Under the pieces are notes generated by a model. That model had not been told where the DNA came from, ran no database searches, and was given only the letters and a program-made list of their open reading frames with translations. A DNA stretch of 5,361 nucleotides from an uncultured Litoreibacter sp. (GTDB lineage Bacteria > Pseudomonadota > Alphaproteobacteria > Rhodobacterales > Rhodobacteraceae), in contig CALFWN010000066.1 of the NCBI GenBank assembly GCA_937928335.1, positions 1-5,361 on the forward strand, written 5' to 3'. The position numbers and the translations under genes were made by a program. Within the stretch, counting starts at the first letter, position 1, and every line of letters begins with the position of its first letter. Shown here piece by piece: positions 4,875-5,361 of this stretch.

Positions 4875-4887
4875 CGCCTAAAAGGCG
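4875..4887 (+). other. Small hairpin between repA and the HAD gene
   Basis: CGCCT (4875-4879) and AGGCG (4883-4887) make a perfect 5-bp stem with an AAA loop. It is followed by a direct repeat ACAAGCGA / ACAAGCGG. There is no T-run, so it is not a convincing intrinsic terminator, and repA and the HAD gene may be read through. Confidence 0.25.
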
Positions 4888-4918
4888 CCTCACAAGCGAA
4901 CAAGCGGTTGGGTCAGTG

Positions 4919-5361
4919 ATGTCAAAAGTATCGGAAAAACCAGTTTTAGTTGTCGACCTTGATGGAACGCTGCTGCGCTCTGACATGCTGTACGAGACCT
5001 TCTGGAGCGCTTTTGGGACGAATTGGACCAGCCCGTTTACATCCGCCTCTGCCTTGATGCAGGGCAAGGCCTCTCTGAAACGGCATCTGGCGCAAACCAG
5101 TGATCTGGATGTGTCGCTATTGCCCTTTGACGAGGGGGTGATCAACTACATCAAGACATGGCGGGCTGACGGAGGACGTACCGCGCTGGTTACCGCAACC
5201 GACGAGACCATCGCGCATCAGATCGGGGATCATCTGGGCCTGTTTGACGAGGTCTATGGCTCGGACGGGGTGCGCAACCTCAAAGGCCCGAACAAGGCCG
5301 GGTTCCTGTCAGAGCAATATGCAGATGGCCCGGGCTTTGCCTATATGGGCGACACCAATGC
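4919..5361 (+). CDS. HAD-superfamily phosphatase domain, probable front of a HAD-UbiA prenyltransferase fusion, cut by right edge
   Basis: The frame from ATG 4919 gives 147 residues with no stop before the edge. HAD motif I is VVDLDGTLL (11-19; nucleophile D13, acid D15), motif II VTATDE (91-96; T92), motif III the lysine of GPNKAGFL (K126), and motif IV begins at YMGDTN (142-147) where the window ends. The cap between motifs I and II is small and helical. This arrangement, with NYIKTWRADGGRTALVTATD before motif II, resembles the N-terminal half of proteins in which a HAD domain is fused to a UbiA-type membrane prenyltransferase, often found with polysaccharide or lipid-linked sugar genes. 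The membrane half lies outside the window, so the fusion is inferred; a stand-alone HAD phosphatase is possible. GTG at 4916 is an alternative start, and the ribosome site is weak for both. It follows repA by 89 bp on the same strand. Confidence 0.8.
   Translation, partial: MSKVSEKPVLVVDLDGTLLRSDMLYETFWSAFGTNWTSPFTSASALMQGKASLKRHLAQTSDLDVSLLPFDEGVINYIKTWRADGGRTALVTATDETIAHQIGDHLGLFDEVYGSDGVRNLKGPNKAGFLSEQYADGPGFAYMGDTN

Noticed and set aside
1..5361. CRISPR array, tRNA/rRNA, insertion sequence or toxin-antitoxin pair
   Set aside because: No regularly spaced repeats beyond the iterons, no tRNA-like cloverleaf, no transposase frame and no small gene pair could be found on either strand.

Overview
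The window looks like the replication and partition backbone of a low-copy plasmid (or plasmid-derived replicon) from an alphaproteobacterium, most likely the Roseobacter group of the Rhodobacteraceae. The reasons are the type of replication initiator (RepA/RPA-like, PF10134/COG5534 family), its pairing with a divergently oriented parA-parB operon, and the GC-rich codon use of the backbone genes. The assignment rests on recognising protein families by eye; no database search was possible.

Layout. Bases 1-724 (minus strand) hold the N-terminal 241 residues of a membrane acyltransferase of the acyltransferase-3 (OafA/YrhL) family, cut by the left edge. Bases 725-943 are intergenic, with two inverted repeats in front of the acyltransferase, an AT-rich patch beside a DnaA-box-like 9-mer, a stem-loop after parB and a perfect 14-bp palindrome. 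Bases 944-1969 are parB and 2040-3425 are parA, both on the minus strand and transcribed as parA then parB. Bases 3426-3815 are the apparent origin: parA promoter and operator-like repeats, an AT-rich tandem repeat, three iterons with an exact 22-bp period and a consensus DnaA box. The plasmid initiator gene follows on the plus strand (3816-4829), preceded and overlapped by a possible 31-codon leader ORF (3776-3871). At 4919 a plus-strand gene begins with a HAD phosphatase domain, probably the front part of a HAD-UbiA prenyltransferase fusion, and runs off the right edge.

How it works together. The initiator is expected to bind the iterons and, with host DnaA at the 3752-3760 box, open the AT-rich stretch. 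ParA (ATPase) and ParB (DNA-binding adaptor) would segregate the plasmid from a centromere not yet defined. The best in-window centromere/operator candidates are the palindrome at 928-941, the related TTTTCG-N9-CGAAAA inverted repeat in the parA promoter, and a cluster of GTNACAT heptamers around the parA start. The flanking acyltransferase and HAD/UbiA-like genes suggest cargo that modifies surface polysaccharide or lipid-linked glycans. That is an inference from family membership and position.

The main points for a second look are the cis-acting architecture: 22-bp iterons, matched half-sites at both ends of parAB, the leader ORF and twin T7 tracts at the initiator start. No new protein family is evident.
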